Notes: a model not told the origin generated them from the sequence alone. DNA of 64,000 nucleotides from Oscheius tipulae (GCA_037178975.1 JASJZH010000004.1:7688001-7752000); one strand, 5' to 3'. Counted from the first letter of the stretch, positions 1 through 10,290 are shown. Numbers and translations: made by a program.

Positions 1-237
1 CTTTTTAGGCGAGAAGTACTTAGACGGGCCAGGAGTATAATCGAGGATGCAACTTGCATAAAGTTCAGGGAGTATGATAAAGATGCTGACAGGGATTTCA
101 TCATAATAACCAAGTCTTGGAGACCTGGTTGTCATTCGTTCGTAGGAAGGCAAGGTAGTCGCTATACTGGACTAATTAAAAAGTTTAATAGGTGGAAAAC
201 AGAACATAAGACTTCACAAGTCCTGTTTTACCGTCAC
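1..237 (+). pseudogene. astacin-type zinc metalloprotease fragment
   Basis: From about base 10 the forward frame reads through to a stop at 235-237. It shows the N-terminal part of an astacin catalytic domain: ARSIIEDATCIKF (the Cys of the 'TCI.F' motif), a D-rich turn, then FIIITKSWRPGCHSFVGRQG, which matches the astacin 'GC.S.vG..g' region. The sequence leaves the family right after this and runs into a Lys/Arg-rich tail and a stop, so the HExxHxxGxxH zinc site is absent. No splice donor sits where the homology ends. I read it as a truncated astacin relic; its 5' part lies outside the window. PAN, ShKT and MMP-propeptide pieces downstream may be debris of the same secreted-protease neighbourhood. 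Confidence 0.6.
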
Positions 238-1067
238 TAAAATTTTACACTTATACATGCATGCCTTGTGATTTGTCCATGAACACAGTATGTCACTTTT
301 TCTCTCCGCAATTCCGGTTCAGCCAGATCTGATCGTGACCAGTTCATTCAAATTCATCGAGAGAACATGGATCCGAGGAAAATAGGTACGCGATAGTACA
401 CGATAAAAAACTTTTTAGCCGAATACGAGAAACAAGACGCTAGCGATCTCGGCCAGTAAAATCACGGAAAAAAGCCCAGGACACACCGCCTTCTCCGTCT
501 CGCCACTTTTGCTTGGTCTCCTGAATAAACCGACCATTTTTTACTAGATGGAGGACAGTATACCTTTGACGAGTTCTCTACGCAGGGGTAAAATTTGTTA
601 TTTCTGTTGATATCTTCACCGTTCAATCCACCCTCCAATCTTGGTTCTAGTGTTACAGTGGAATCCATAGGAATCACTACTGGTCGATCATTCGTAAAGC
701 CTTGGAGTGGATTTTACTGAGGTCTCACTTACTATACTGTTCTTCATGGGAACCATATGCATAATTGTTTTATAGGCATAAGATCCAATATTTTCGATTT
801 TCTTTGACAAGTTCAACGTTTTTCATACAAGCCTGGATTTAGAAGTCACCTTTGCACAAATGAAAAGTTTAGGTGAGTGATAAATTTTTTTTTCTTTGGA
901 TCCATATTCTCATACTTAACCACAAAATAGAAATCCCGGTCTGGTAACATACTGCAATATCAGATACTAGCAAGCGCTGGAAAGATGAGCGAATTGCTTA
1001 CCAATACGAGCCAAACATTACCCATTCTGAGTCAGTTTAAATAGTTTAAATGAAACGTATTCTCATT
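238..1067. other. intergenic, no gene seen
   Basis: AT-rich sequence without a convincing coding region on either strand. A 71-codon minus-strand frame at 462-677 has no domain character and no matching splice sites. Confidence 0.5.
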
Positions 1068-1146
1068 CGCAACTGTCTTGCGGAAATTGACTTCCAATCC
1101 AAGCCGTAGGATTGGATTGGAAGTCAATTTCCGCAAGACAGTTGCG
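1068..1146. repeat. 33-bp perfect inverted repeat at the LINE 5' junction
   Basis: Bases 1068-1100 are the exact reverse complement of 1114-1146, with a 13-base loop. The right arm is the first part of the LINE fragment that follows, so the left arm is a short inverted piece of the same element. This is the structure expected from twin priming or template switching at a truncated non-LTR insertion. Confidence 0.85.
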
Positions 1147-1845
1147 ATGACCAATGCCTACGAGGGGAATCTGCTTCTATCTGGCCAACAAATTCAATTT
1201 GTCCAGCACTACACCTATCTTGGAAGTTCGGTTACGTGCACCACTGAAAACCAAGAGTTATCTCGGAGGATCGGAGCTGCATGGGGTGCGTTCAATCGTC
1301 ATCGTCTGTTCCTTACCAAGAGAACCGTGCCGACAAGGATGAAGAGGCGAGTCTATCTGACCTGTATCGTGCCAAGTTTGCTGTATGGCTGTGAAGTCTG
1401 GAGCCTTCGAACTGATGAGTTGAAGAAGCTGGCAGCCGTGCAGAGACGACAGGAAAGAGCAATGTTAGGCCTTACTCTTCTCGACCGCGTGAGGAACGAA
1501 GATGTTCGAAGAATGACCCAGCTCCCCGACATCCTGGACCTGGCTTGGAGGAGAAAGCTGAAGTGGGCAAGAAGAGTTGCAGCGATGGACGGAGCGAGAT
1601 GGTCGAGAGCCACGACTGAATGGATACCCTTGAACCAGCGACGTGTCATTGGTAGGCCCCGTATGAGATGGGAGGATGACCTAAGGAGAGCATCCGAGAG
1701 GATAGGAAGAGCCCCCGCAACGTGGATGCGAGCGGCAAGATTGGACGGCGAAGAGTGGGTTCGAGCCATGGGAGCGGCAAGGGACCCAGTTTAGGAAACC
1801 CCTTTGATACCGTCAAATAAATAATAATAATAATAATAATAATAG
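1114..1845 (+). mobile_element. 5'-truncated LINE (RTE-like) 3' end
   Basis: An open frame at 1078-1794 encodes the C-terminal end of a non-LTR retrotransposon polyprotein. It has the tail found after the reverse transcriptase core: a PSLLYGCEVW block, then an RNEDVRR/KLKWARRV block and a GRPRMRWEDD block near the end. The RT catalytic YADD region and the endonuclease are missing, so the copy is severely 5'-truncated and dead. The stop is followed by a short 3' UTR and an AAT/TAA trinucleotide run (about 1815-1843), the usual tail of RTE-type elements. The first codons come from the inverted junction described separately, so the apparent start Met is not real. RTE is my best clade call from the tail and terminal motifs; a related clade is possible. 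Confidence 0.75.
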
Positions 1846-2369
1846 TATTCTCATTCACGCGAAACCAGATTGAAGGAGCAATGATGGAAAAATCAGAGTT
1901 CACTTGTGTTACGTTTAGGAAAAAGGAAATTTTGACGAGGATTACAGGATCTGGTCGTGAAGCCGCTGAGCAAGGTGTGAAGATCATTTCTTGGAAGACA
2001 AGGTTTTGCAATTGTAGGCATGCTGTTAACAGTTTCAGGTGGCGAAAAAGCGATCACGCTACATCAGAGTTGCTTCCAAAGAAAAACACTGCTTCACGAA
2101 CTAATGCTAGAATTTGTACATGAACACCGTAAGGAAATAACCAGGAATGGATACAGATTTGGCAAAATGCGATTTGGTATTTCAAACACAATAAACAGTT
2201 TAGAACAATCTTCCGGTCATAATGGCTAAACAATGTGCAATCGTACTTGGGCCTCTGGAAAACAACCTTAGTCATATCGATATTGAGTGAATTAAAGCAC
2301 TGTATAAATGCCAAAATATTAATTCTACTTCAGCTCCTGAGAAAAAATCTGAAGTAAACACCGCGATTT

Positions 2370-2958
2370 CTTTTCTTTTGAAGACAGCAGAGAAATGGCG
2401 CCCTGAAGATATCGGATTTCACTGGGCTCCTCTTTGCGACTTTCCTGGGCATGATGTGGAAAAAGTGAAGGCTACTAACGACGAATGTGGAACTTTGTGT
2501 ACACAACATTCCAAATGCACTCATTTCACATGGTTGACAGCAGAAAGAGGTACATGCTTTATGAAGACTGGGTTCCCAAGAGGATTCAAGCCGTAGTGCG
2601 TGGATCCGAAAGCATCGCCTGGTTCAAGGGGGGATTTGTTGGAAGCCAGTAAGATCTCGGTAACTATAAACAATTGTGTATTCAGCAGCAACACCGTCTG
2701 ACCTAAGTATTGTCTTGCCGTCCAGCATTGGTATCAAACACAACGGCTGCAAAACCAGACACATGTGCAGATAATATTGAAGGATGCTTTCTTTGGAAAC
2801 ACGGAGAATGCCACAAAAACTCCGAATTCATGTCGAGGAAATGCAGGGAAAGCTGTTCTCTTTGTCCTTCAAATAATTTGGAAACAACAGAGGAGCTTTA
2901 CTCTGACGCAAAATTGGTAGATACTCTAGTTGAGTCAGAAACAACTTTTACAGGCTGA
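2370..2958 (+). pseudogene. secreted protein remnant with PAN/apple and ShKT domains
   Basis: Two adjacent exon-like pieces. The first (about 2381-2596) has the PAN/apple pattern: CDFPGHD, a DECGTLC stretch, C-THFTW, then TCFMKTG. It stops early at 2596, but the domain continues in the next frame (AVVRGSESIAWFKGG...) to a GT donor near 2648, so one base has been lost near 2590. The second piece, after an acceptor ending about 2681, carries a complete six-Cys ShKT domain at about 2764-2865 (C-x6-C-x7-C-x10-C-x3-C-x2-C). ShKT modules are common at the C-termini of nematode astacins and other secreted proteins. The frameshift makes the locus a likely pseudogene; splicing of the two pieces is inferred. 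Confidence 0.55.
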
Positions 2959-3030
2959 TTACCTTACTCGCTTTAGTTATTTAACTGAGAATAAGAACAA
3001 TTCCGAGTTACTCTCTACAGATCTCATTTC
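2908..3030 (+). repeat. duplicated MMP-propeptide exon, copy 1
   Basis: This segment is a close copy of 8728-8850. Both have the same splice-like boundary (GCAAA-TTTGG before a GTAGATACTC donor, acceptor TTTTACAG) and then encode the start of a matrix metalloprotease propeptide (YLTRF-Y-TEN). Here the frame runs into a stop near 3040 and no catalytic exons follow, so it is a dead partial copy attached behind the ShKT remnant. Confidence 0.75.
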
Positions 3031-4370
3031 TAGAATATAATTAACCAGTCGTCTTCAACTATAAGGGAAAACGATAAAAACGTGAAGGAAGAACGGAAAA
3101 CACACGCAATTCCGAAGAAAATCTAGAATGTTTGAAGATGTCCCTATATTTATGATGTGGGCGTTTTTCACTGACTACGGTATCACTTTTGGTTCATTCT
3201 TTCCGAAAAGATGGCTTTAAGGGTTTAGAACACAAGAAATTCGATGAAAATAATCCCGAAGTCTAAAAGTGAAGCGCGTCCGCTATCGCGATTTTAGGGA
3301 GTGTCCCTATATTTTTGACACGCACTGTATTGTATGAAATTTCTAATTTTTTCATAAACTTCGTAAACTGGCTATGTTTGACTAGAGCACTGAAACAAAC
3401 TGTCTTCACTTATCTTGGTGATAACTGGTCGGAAGGGCAAGAAATGCCAAGATAGCGTACTGAAAGTTTCCTTGTGGAAAACACTTTCCGAGGGGTCCGT
3501 AAGTGATCAAATGCAGGCATCTACAGAATTTGAACACGCTTTGAACAGAAAGGAATGCTTTCAGAGAAACTGTCAGTAAACAGAAAAATGGATCAACTTA
3601 GATCAAAGGCGTCTAGAAAATCAGTTAGCGAAACTCTCTCTTCTTCTATTCAAGTCTCGCAGCGTGTTTGGCTCAGTTATCAGTTTATTAGAAGCCATCG
3701 TTATCGCCCTCTCTTATTGCCAAAGCCAAAGATACTATCGACCTAACAATCTTTTAACTATCAACTTTGAAGCATACATTCGTGTTCTCTAACAAGTCAA
3801 AGTTTTTATTTTGTATTTTCAAGGTAATAAGATAATTTGATGGATCTGAAAAGTGCCCAGTTCACGCAAACTTGAGTACCGATCTCCATTCAAATAGATA
3901 ATCAGTAGCTGGCCGGTTAAGCAAACTACCAAATTAATAACTGTTTTTGAATAACAAAACTTCTGGACAACTAATTGGTTCGCTTCTGTTTCGTGGCCAC
4001 GGACAAACAAACAAACAAACAGACAGAGTCCTCCACATGAACCATCGCACTTTAGATAGCAAAGATCTTTTACCACTGCGTTGAGGACTCAGCAAAGGTA
4101 TACTGTTCTCCATCTTGTTTTGCCCATCTGCTCGGTTTCATATTTGTAATCCTTTCGGCCCAGCCGAGTTTCTTATGTTCTTAACCGCCATCGTCTTCCA
4201 GTCATTCAGTTTGAATGTGTGTCTCAGTCATTGATGTGTCCATCGGTCTAACATCGAGATGCCCAACATTCTTCTCTCTAACTTGTGTTGCGCGATTATA
4301 AAGATTCCCTATCAGATTCGTGAGACACCCAGGATTCAGCCCCGAATAGAACAAAGTGTCACAACTGCTG
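3031..4370. other. intergenic with repeat debris
   Basis: No supported gene. Bases about 3296-3335 contain a 'gtccctatatttttgacacgcactgta' type end that resembles a Tc1/mariner terminal repeat, with a weaker relative near 3140 in the same orientation; no transposase is seen. A (CAAA)n-containing block at about 3975-4075 is a relative of 20474-20555. The 63-codon frame at 3555-3746 has no recognisable features. Confidence 0.4.
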
Positions 4371-4443
4371 GCCTACCCAAGATCTGTTTCAGTGGAATAC
4401 ACGGCTGCTTCTCCTCCGACATACACCAGTGTAAAACCGGCAG
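4371..4443 (-). pseudogene. isolated inverted copy of a kinase exon
   Basis: Read on the minus strand, this is a near-identical copy of the kinase exon at 4587-4662 (glycine-rich-loop region, YVGGEAAVYSTETDL), including the first bases of the donor site. The copies face each other with a 143-base spacer. Similarity stops just outside the exon, so only this exon was copied and inverted. Confidence 0.75.
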
Positions 4444-4561
4444 AGGCCATCAATCAAGCAATTTTTTTGTTTTTAGATGTCCGATGATTCTAAGAACGGT
4501 TTAGGAGAAGCTGAAAAAGGTTTTTTTCGTAGTTTTAAAAAAAAAACTTTCTTAAGCTGAG

Positions 4562-7500
4562 ATGCTCTTCCCAAACAGCCATATTTCTACCGATTTTACA
4601 CTGTTGTATGTCGGAGGAGAAGCAGCCGTCTATTCCACTGAAACAGATCTTTATGGGTAGGCTTTTGAAGATCAAGTCAATTTCTATTTTTCTATTCAGA
4701 AAGGTTTGCGTCAAAGTCTTCACTGGTCCTACGCAGAAAAGTGTCGACGAAATACGAACATTGAAGCGGTATCAGCGTCATATTAACATTGTACGCTTTC
4801 TCGGCTTCTATGAAGAAAAGCTGTCTTTTGGATATGTGATGGAATATATGCAGAACGGGAGCTTGTTCGAAGGTGAGCAAACGCACCTTACCTTGTCTCC
4901 CATTAGTGCTATAGTCCGCGACAAAAGTTTTGGTACACCTGGATTTATATGATAATGAAATGCATGCAAGCTGAAACTACGGCAGCAAACTAGTATTCAA
5001 GGAGGGATAACATTACATAAGTTTCGAACAAAACGATGAAGTAGAATGTTTCTTATTACAAAATTTCTAAAATACCCGCGACAAAAGTATTGGTACAGTT
5101 TGCGTGCGCGGAGTTTTTCAACATTTTTGTGATTATGTTGCTATTTATCCTTTTCATTTACACTTTATTGGCCATTGTGTAAATTTCAGGAACAAGAATG
5201 CTCAGTGAAAACACGAAGCAACTTATTATCAGCAGTTACGCGGATGTGAAATCTTATCGCCGCGTAGCTCAAATCTTCGGGATCAGCAAGTCGACTGTGA
5301 TGTCCGTTATCAAGAAAAAGAAGTCTAGAAGGATGGGAAGACCTAAAAAGTTTAAACCACGTGACGTACGAAGGCTGAAGCGTCACATTATCTCCGAAAC
5401 TAGAGCCGGTCGTCGTCTAACATCGCGTTCCATTCAGCGCAGCTTGGGTGTGGATTGTGATAGACGTACCATTCAACGCGTGCTGAAGAGCAATAATATT
5501 CTCTACGAGTTTCATCAGAAAAAGTTGCCTCTCAGTGACGTTGACAAGACGAGACGCCTGAACTTTGCCCGCCTTCATATCATCAATGGTACGGATTTCT
5601 CTAAATGGATTTTCAGCGACGAAAAGCGCTTCAATTTGGACGGGTCGGACAATTTGGGCTCTTACAATACAGTCAAATTGGAGCGCGTAAAGCATCAGAT
5701 AGGTGGCGGATCTATCATGATTCTTGGAGCTATCAGCAGTAAAGGGCATCTGATCATCAAAGTACGTTTCGTACCTTTTTTTACATCGAGTTCAGCGAGT
5801 CAGTGATCACTACAAAAGCGCCGACTATGAAAAGGATCTTCGCACTGAGCTATTTCCGTGGTGCAGGAAAGAAATGGGCCGTCAACAATGGTACTGGCAG
5901 CAAGACAACGCCAAAATTCATACTTCTAAGCTCATTGCTAACTGTATGGAGGAAGAAGAGGGAGTGAGAGCGATCCAGTGGCCTGCAAGAAGTCCGGATT
6001 TGAACACTATGGAAAACATCTGGGCCGTTCTCCAAGATAAAGTTTACGAAAGCCGCCAATTCAACAACAAAGAAGAATTGTGGACGCAAATCAAGAAGTC
6101 TTCAAAAACTATCGACGAATCTCTGATCAGAGCTCTGTATATAAGCATAAACAAGCGTCTTCTGGCAGTTGTGGAGAAAAAAGGAGCCGAAGTATGACTA
6201 CTCTCATAAGTGTACCAATACTTTTGTCGCGGGTATTTTAAAAATTTTGTAATAAGAAACATTCTACTTCATCGTTTTGTTGGAAACTTATGTGACGTTA
6301 TTCTCCCTTGAATACTAGTTTGCTGCCGTAGTTTCAGGTTGCATGCATTTCATTATCATATAAATCCAGGTGTACCAAAACTTTTGTCGCGGACTATAGC
6401 TTCTAAAACACTAAAGCGCGTAGCACGCGATAGAAACATTTTGAGGTCTCGGATCTATTTCCATCGGATTCCTCGTAAAACTTTACTCCTAGAACCCATA
6501 AATCAAAAATTGAAAGTTAGAAAGTTCCCTGCCCTCAAAATGTCCGCCGTCCGCCGCCGGTTTCTGCCATTTTTTTTCTACATCTTCTGGTACTTTTGTC
6601 TGAAACTTTGCACAGCGGTTCAACTCGGGCTATTTCAGAAGCGATATCTTTCCGGTTTGCGATCTGGATCATATATGGTTTGTTCCAAAAAAAGAAGGAC
6701 TACAGTGTCCCGAAATGCTTACGTGGCGGGACCCCTGGGAGGGCGGGAATTCAAATTTAGCAATTTTTGAGATTCCTTTTTATCAGTGTACAGCCTTCAT
6801 TCTCTTTGTTTTCCGGAGTTTTTCGTTTGCTTCCGGTAAAGGCTGCTAGTAGACACGTTTTAGAAATAAAAGGAACGGATGGGAACCCGAAAACAAGCTG
6901 AACTAAAATACTAACTCTATCTGAAATCCAGCGTGTCTAAAGTACCTTTCAAATCAAGTTAGTTTTCGCTCTTTTTGGTTTTCAGTCTAGCAGCTTGTTT
7001 TCGGGTTCCCATCCGTTCCTTTTATTTCTAAAACGTGTCTACTAGCAGCCTTTACCGGAAGCAAACGAAAAACTCCGGAAAACAAAGAGAATGAAGGCTG
7101 TACACTGATAAAAAGGAATCTCAAAAATTGCTAAATTTGAATTCCCGCCCTCCCAGGGGTCCCGCCACGTAAGCATTTCGGGACACTGTAGTCCTTCTTT
7201 TTTTTGAACAAACCATACCTCACCCCTAGGGTTCCCGAACTGAGAAAATTTTCGCGATTTTTTAAATTCGCCAAAGTTGCTAATTTGAGTGTTCACTTCT
7301 GAATAGTAACCGGCACTTGTTTGAAGCTTTTTGAGCGTAAGAAAGGTTTACTTGGCAGTATGAATGTGTAGTATCAGATCGCAAATTTTTTCCTTGCACC
7401 CGTACCGATGCCACAGAATTGCGATTTTGGCGAAACTGAAGATTTTATCATATGGATAGTGTGTTGCAAAGTGTCGCCAATCAAACCAAAGGTCTCTGGC

Positions 7501-8777
7501 TTGTTCTCCTCTTCGCGGAGCGGTATCCGTCCGTAAACACCGCTGTCGCAGGGGCTCTGTCTCTGCGATTAACTTGCTGGCATATGAATCGGAGCAGGCT
7601 GAGTTCCCGATTATTTCTGAAAGGGCTCAGAGGCAGAGGAAAGACGTGGATTTGACTATTTCTACGAAATATTGTTTATTTTTTGTCGCGTTCTGGCTTT
7701 GGTTTCTCTTATTCAAATTAATCGAGCACCTTATTGTACACTTTTTACTCGATTAGGAAGAGTAATGGGGAAAGTCAAATGCCTTTTATTTTAAAGAATC
7801 CACTTCTTCACTAATCCAGATGCTTATAATGACTTTGAGACAGCTTGCGTACTTTTTCAGTAATCCACAACCCTTCGATAGATTACAATGAGCGGCAGGT
7901 ATACTCCTGGATTCTTCAGGCAAGTCGTGGAATTGAATATTTGCACCAAAACAATGTGCTTCACCGCGACATCAAGCCCAGAAAGTAAGTATTTTCATTA
8001 TGTTTTGTAAGGGAAGTTCAGTTTTCTTATCGGCGAAACAATCAACATACTGAAAGTAGCCGACTTCGGAACAGCGAAGCAGAATGTCATGGGCAAGACA
8101 GTGACATCTTGGTAATCTTTATTTCGGTTATTTATTTTCTTTTTTTAGCAGTGGAACTTATTTGTACATGGCTCCTGAAGTGTTGTATAGTGACGGTGAC
8201 AAGTACGATACAGCCTCCGACGTCTATTCGTTTGCCTTTTCAATTTGGGAGATGCTTCATCGAAAGTAAGAACGTGTTCCTAAGCGACAAATATTGTTCT
8301 TCAGAGTGCCGTTCTATGAATATGGAAAACTTTACGATTTTTGCAACAAGATTGTCAGTGGAGTCAGGCCTGGAATAGAGTTGTCTTTAGAGGAAGGGTT
8401 GAAGAACTTGATAGTGAGGTAGGTCCATTTTTTTGATTTTGTCATTCTTTTTCACACAGAGGATGGGACAAAGATCCGAAGAAACGTCCATCGATTAACG
8501 AGTTTCTTGCAATTGCAAAGACACCACCGCAAAATTCGCAAGAGCTCATTGCAGCCAAGGCAAAAAGTAGTTTACACAGTACTGGTTATATTTCATATTT
8601 ATCAGGACAAGAACCTCGTGGAGATTTGGAGTTTTCTCTCCAAACTGTAGTTCAAGTCCCACCGAATAACGAGTTTCTTGCAATTGCAAAGACACCACCG
8701 CAAAATTCGCAAGAGCTCATCATTGCAGCAAATTTGGTAGATACTCTAATCGAATCAGGAACAACTTTTACAGGCTA
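4562..8777 (+). CDS. protein kinase, TKL (MLK/TAK1)-like, with transposon in an intron
   Basis: Exon-by-exon phase matching gives an uninterrupted kinase domain. Exons are about 4562-4654, 4699-4876, 7859-7984, then four more ending near 8570, with a tail read to 8777. Motifs seen: degenerate glycine loop (VGGEAAVYS), VCVKVF (catalytic Lys), DEIRTL (helix-C Glu), HRDIKPRN (the Asn codon is split by an intron), VADFGTAK, SGTYLYMAPEV, SDVYSFAFSIWEM and DKDPKKRPS. So all catalytic residues are present even though the 2.98-kb intron 4877-7858 contains a Tc1-like element and a fold-back repeat; the split codon G|TA joins in phase across it. The glycine loop has lost its second and third glycines. 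The DFGTA and SGTYLYMAPE wording resembles MLK/TAK1 kinases. The tail repeats a NEFLAIAKTPPQNSQEL block twice. The start Met at 4562 is the first in frame, but an upstream exon is possible. Confidence 0.7.
4911..6398 (+). mobile_element. Tc1/mariner-type transposon with long terminal inverted repeats
   Basis: The element is bounded by TA and has terminal inverted repeats of about 187 bp (4911-5097 and 6211-6398). The outermost 20 bases match perfectly. Inside each repeat the terminal motif CGCGACAAAAGTTTTGGTAC occurs twice in the same direction: an outer copy at about 4918-4937 and an inner copy (TATTGG variant) at about 5079-5096, mirrored on the right. This is an IR/DR layout. It carries one transposase gene with a frameshift. 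It sits in the intron of the kinase, same orientation. High similarity between its ends suggests a fairly recent insertion. Confidence 0.9.
5198..6197 (+). pseudogene. Tc1-family transposase, one frameshift
   Basis: The N-terminal half (5198 to about 5786) starts MLSENTKQL, has two helix-turn-helix segments (YRRVAQIFGISKSTV; then RLTSRSIQRSLGVDCDRRTIQRVL) and the first catalytic Asp in WIFSDEKRF. The C-terminal half (about 5786-6197) is in the +1 frame and has the second Asp in WQQDNAKIHTSK and the Glu in SPDLNTMENIW. I count 35 residues between Asp and Glu. The two halves join if one T is removed from the T7 run at about 5779-5785. So the copy is disabled by one base in a homopolymer, or that base is a sequencing error. 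Total length would be about 330 residues, normal for Tc1-type enzymes. Confidence 0.85.
6674..7216. repeat. fold-back element (227-bp inverted arms)
   Basis: Bases 6674-6900 and 6991-7216 are near-perfect reverse complements with a 90-base spacer. Neither arm codes for anything recognisable; long frames across the arms are by-products. It lies in the same kinase intron as the Tc1-like element. It could be a MITE/fold-back transposon or a local inverted duplication; no clear target-site duplication is visible. Confidence 0.85.
8505..8727 (+). repeat. two copies of a ~52-bp coding segment in the kinase tail
   Basis: Bases about 8498-8553 and 8668-8724 are nearly identical (encoding NEFLAIAKTPPQNSQEL), separated by about 115 bases. 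The second copy is followed at once by the MMP-propeptide exon boundary also found at 2908. The second copy therefore marks the junction at which kinase-tail and protease sequences were joined. Confidence 0.8.
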
Positions 8778-9935
8778 ACTACCTTACTCGCTTTGGTTAT
8801 ATGACTGAGAATGATAAATCCGATTCCGAGTCACTCTCTACAGGTCTCAAAAACTTTCAGGTAACATGCTTACTGCCGAGATTTATACTTTGAAGGCATT
8901 CTATGGGCTAAGACAAACCGGGATAGTGGATGCAGCAACAGCTTGGCTAATGTCTATCCCCAGATGTGGGTTAAGTGATAAGGCGTAAGTATTTATTTTC
9001 AATAACGCGGGCATGTTCGACATCCTTTTTTTGGCTTTACAGCTATTAGTTACCTTACCAACATTTATTGTATGAAAGTTCAAATCTTTAGAAGTTCGTA
9101 AAAGTTATTTTGTGACATATTCACGGCAAATTTAGGCAGACCAGCAGTTCAAATAAATTCCAACTGTTGAATTATTGGAAGAAAAGAGACATCAAATATT
9201 AGTAAGAAAAAAGAAGGCACCGCCATATAATTTTCTTTTAGTATTGATTCTTATCCACCACAGTTTTCTAATGCTCATATAATCAGCGAGTTTAATCGAG
9301 CTGTAGAGGGATGGCAGCGGTTCACTCCAGCTTTAAGAATTTCCCAAACGACAAATATTCAAGAAGCAAGCATTGTGATTAACTTTACTGTAAGTTAATT
9401 CCAACAGATCGTTTGAACCTCCCGAATAGATTGCTTCAGAGCACGACAAAAATTGCCCAATACCATTTGGAAAAGATGTTCTTGGTCATGCATTCTATCC
9501 GGAAAAAGGCCATATTCATTATAATTTGGACTATAACTTTAGCGAGTGTTAGTCTTCTATTTTCTTGCACGAATATTTATTTAGGGCATGATAGACTAGG
9601 CATCAGCATCCACCATCAATTTGGCCATGCTCTCGGATTGGATCATGATCACGATGAAAATGGGTAAGTAGCTCAGCAATAAGTTCGGAAAGTATACATT
9701 TAGTCTCATGTATGCATACGACGTAAGACATGGAAGGTATTTCACGGGCACAAGTATTGAGAAACTGGAAGGAACGTACCGTAAAATGGATAATCTTATG
9801 ATACTAACAACGATTTTAGACAATCCACCAGGACAAAACGGAAAAAAGGAAAAAAGGGGGAAAGGAAAGGTTAGACAGAAAAAAAGAAGCATAAATCGGA
9901 CGGTGAGAAAGGACGTAACAAACCAATTTCAATGA
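8775..9935 (+). CDS. small matrix metalloprotease-like protein with altered zinc motif
   Basis: Spliced exons give an MMP layout: propeptide YLTRFGYMTEN ... LKNFQ|AFYGLRQTGIVDAATAWLM, then the cysteine switch PRCGLSD (about 8942-8975). A catalytic domain follows: FNRAVEGWQRFTP; INFT|HDKNC; VLGHAFYPEKGHIHYNLD; the zinc helix HQFGHALGLDH (about 9613-9650) and a Met-turn in GLMYAY. The three zinc His residues are kept, but the catalytic Glu (HExGH) is Gln, a GAA to CAA change, so peptidase activity is doubtful. There is no hemopexin domain; the C-terminus is a short very basic tail. No signal peptide is seen: the 5' exon would splice in phase from the kinase tail (donor at about 8734, acceptor ending 8774). 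Splice sites are inferred from phase and GT/AG. Confidence 0.7.
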
Positions 9936-10130
9936 GGCAACGAGGAGTTAATAAAGTACTAAAAAGATACCGGAAGCTGAAGCTTTCAAGATAATTTCAA
10001 TGAACAAACGCCAACAAACCTTCCACTCGACTAACAGAGTGGGGAGAGACATCAATGTAGCAATCAAACCTGCTCAGATAGTGGCGAGCGACTCTGATAA
10101 CAGTCCTACAAAGCACGCCATTATAATATG

Positions 10131-10290
10131 CATAAACCGCAGGACATTTAGAGTCCAGCAATTTCAATATCAGGACTGATTAGAGAAATCGCTGGGCATT
10201 TAGAATCCAGCAATTTCGCGTCTAGTTGGAGAAACCGCTGGATGTTTAGAGTCCAGCGATTCAGTTTCGAGTCGCAGAAATCTATTTAAA
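10131..10290. repeat. three degenerate tandem copies of a ~50-bp unit
   Basis: Each unit begins with an ACCGC-GGACATTTAGAGTCCAG-like core (start points about 10136, 10187, 10236) and ends in GAGAA/CAGAA. Copies are about 46-52 bp with several mismatches. Noncoding, function unknown. Confidence 0.7.

Noticed and set aside
2908-3040. A second functional MMP gene
   Set aside because: Only the first propeptide exon is present and it runs into a stop.
6339-7296. Frames of 143 and 84 codons across the fold-back arms
   Set aside because: They read the same repeat on opposite strands; no motif, explained by the repeat.
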